A stretch of DNA of 6,422 nucleotides from Prolixibacteraceae bacterium (GTDB lineage Bacteria > Bacteroidota > Bacteroidia > Bacteroidales > Prolixibacteraceae), in assembly GCA_003450125.1 (NCBI GenBank), contig DMFR01000040.1, forward strand, positions 1-6,422. Direction: 5' to 3'. The number at the start of each line of letters is the position of its first letter. The stretch's first letter is position 1. The notes beneath the pieces were generated by a model, which was not told where the DNA came from, did not search any database, and saw nothing but the letters and a program-made list of their open reading frames with translations. The translations under genes and the position numbers were made by a program. Below, in pieces: positions 6,336-6,422 of the stretch.

Positions 6336-6422
6336 GTTGGATGGTTGGATGGTTAAAGGGTTAGATGGTTAAATTGCTGAAGGTGGTACTTTAACCATCT
6401 AACCCTTTAACCATCCAACCAT
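6336..6422. repeat. Long palindrome of 8-bp repeats, copy 2, cut by the window end
   Basis: After a partial GTTGG unit, four units (ATGGTTGG, ATGGTTAA, AGGGTTAG, ATGGTTAA) lead to an asymmetric core, followed by their exact complements in reverse order. Positions 6341-6373 and 6390-6422 form a perfect 33-bp stem around a 16-nt loop (6374-6389), and pairing is still perfect at the last base of the window, so the stem may be longer. Positions 6351-6414 match 5302-5365 on the opposite strand with about five differences. The element sits in the upstream region of the AraC-type gene. Confidence 0.93.

Overview
The window looks like chromosomal DNA of a member of the Bacteroidota. The evidence is AT-rich intergenic DNA, candidate promoters resembling the phylum's TAnnTTTG -7 box, mostly weak or absent Shine-Dalgarno sequences, a secreted GH29 fucosidase, and a tRNA gene with an encoded CCA end. 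I cannot assign a genus from the sequence alone.

Layout from left to right. (1) Minus strand, 123-1487: a secreted GH29 alpha-L-fucosidase followed by a hairpin terminator at 79-114. (2) Plus strand, 1691-3687: a class I SAM-dependent methyltransferase and a 12-TM MFS transporter that starts with TTG, 20 nt apart and probably one transcription unit. It diverges from the fucosidase across a 203-nt gap that holds a candidate promoter inside an inverted repeat. (3) 3688-4192: a non-coding block with a compact palindromic repeat (3732-3829), a tRNA-Arg(CCG) gene on the minus strand with its own terminator, and a 10-bp inverted repeat ahead of the next gene. (4) Plus strand, 4193-5217: an HD-domain metal-dependent phosphohydrolase and a small Bfd-like [2Fe-2S] protein, 26 nt apart. 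(5) Minus strand, 5440-6321: an AraC-family regulator with an N-terminal cupin-like sensor domain.

The most unusual structure is the pair of long palindromes on either side of the araC-type gene. Each is made of degenerate 8-bp units (ATGGTTRR) running inward on one strand and as the complement on the other, around a conserved asymmetric core. The core and adjoining arms (64 nt) are nearly identical in the two copies, but the copies face opposite ways. The right-hand copy has a perfect 33-bp stem that begins 19 nt upstream of the regulator's start codon and runs to the window edge. This looks like a dispersed repeat family, and it may affect transcription termination, regulator expression or local rearrangement. 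The genes do not form one obvious pathway; the window reads as several short independent units separated by repeat-bearing gaps.
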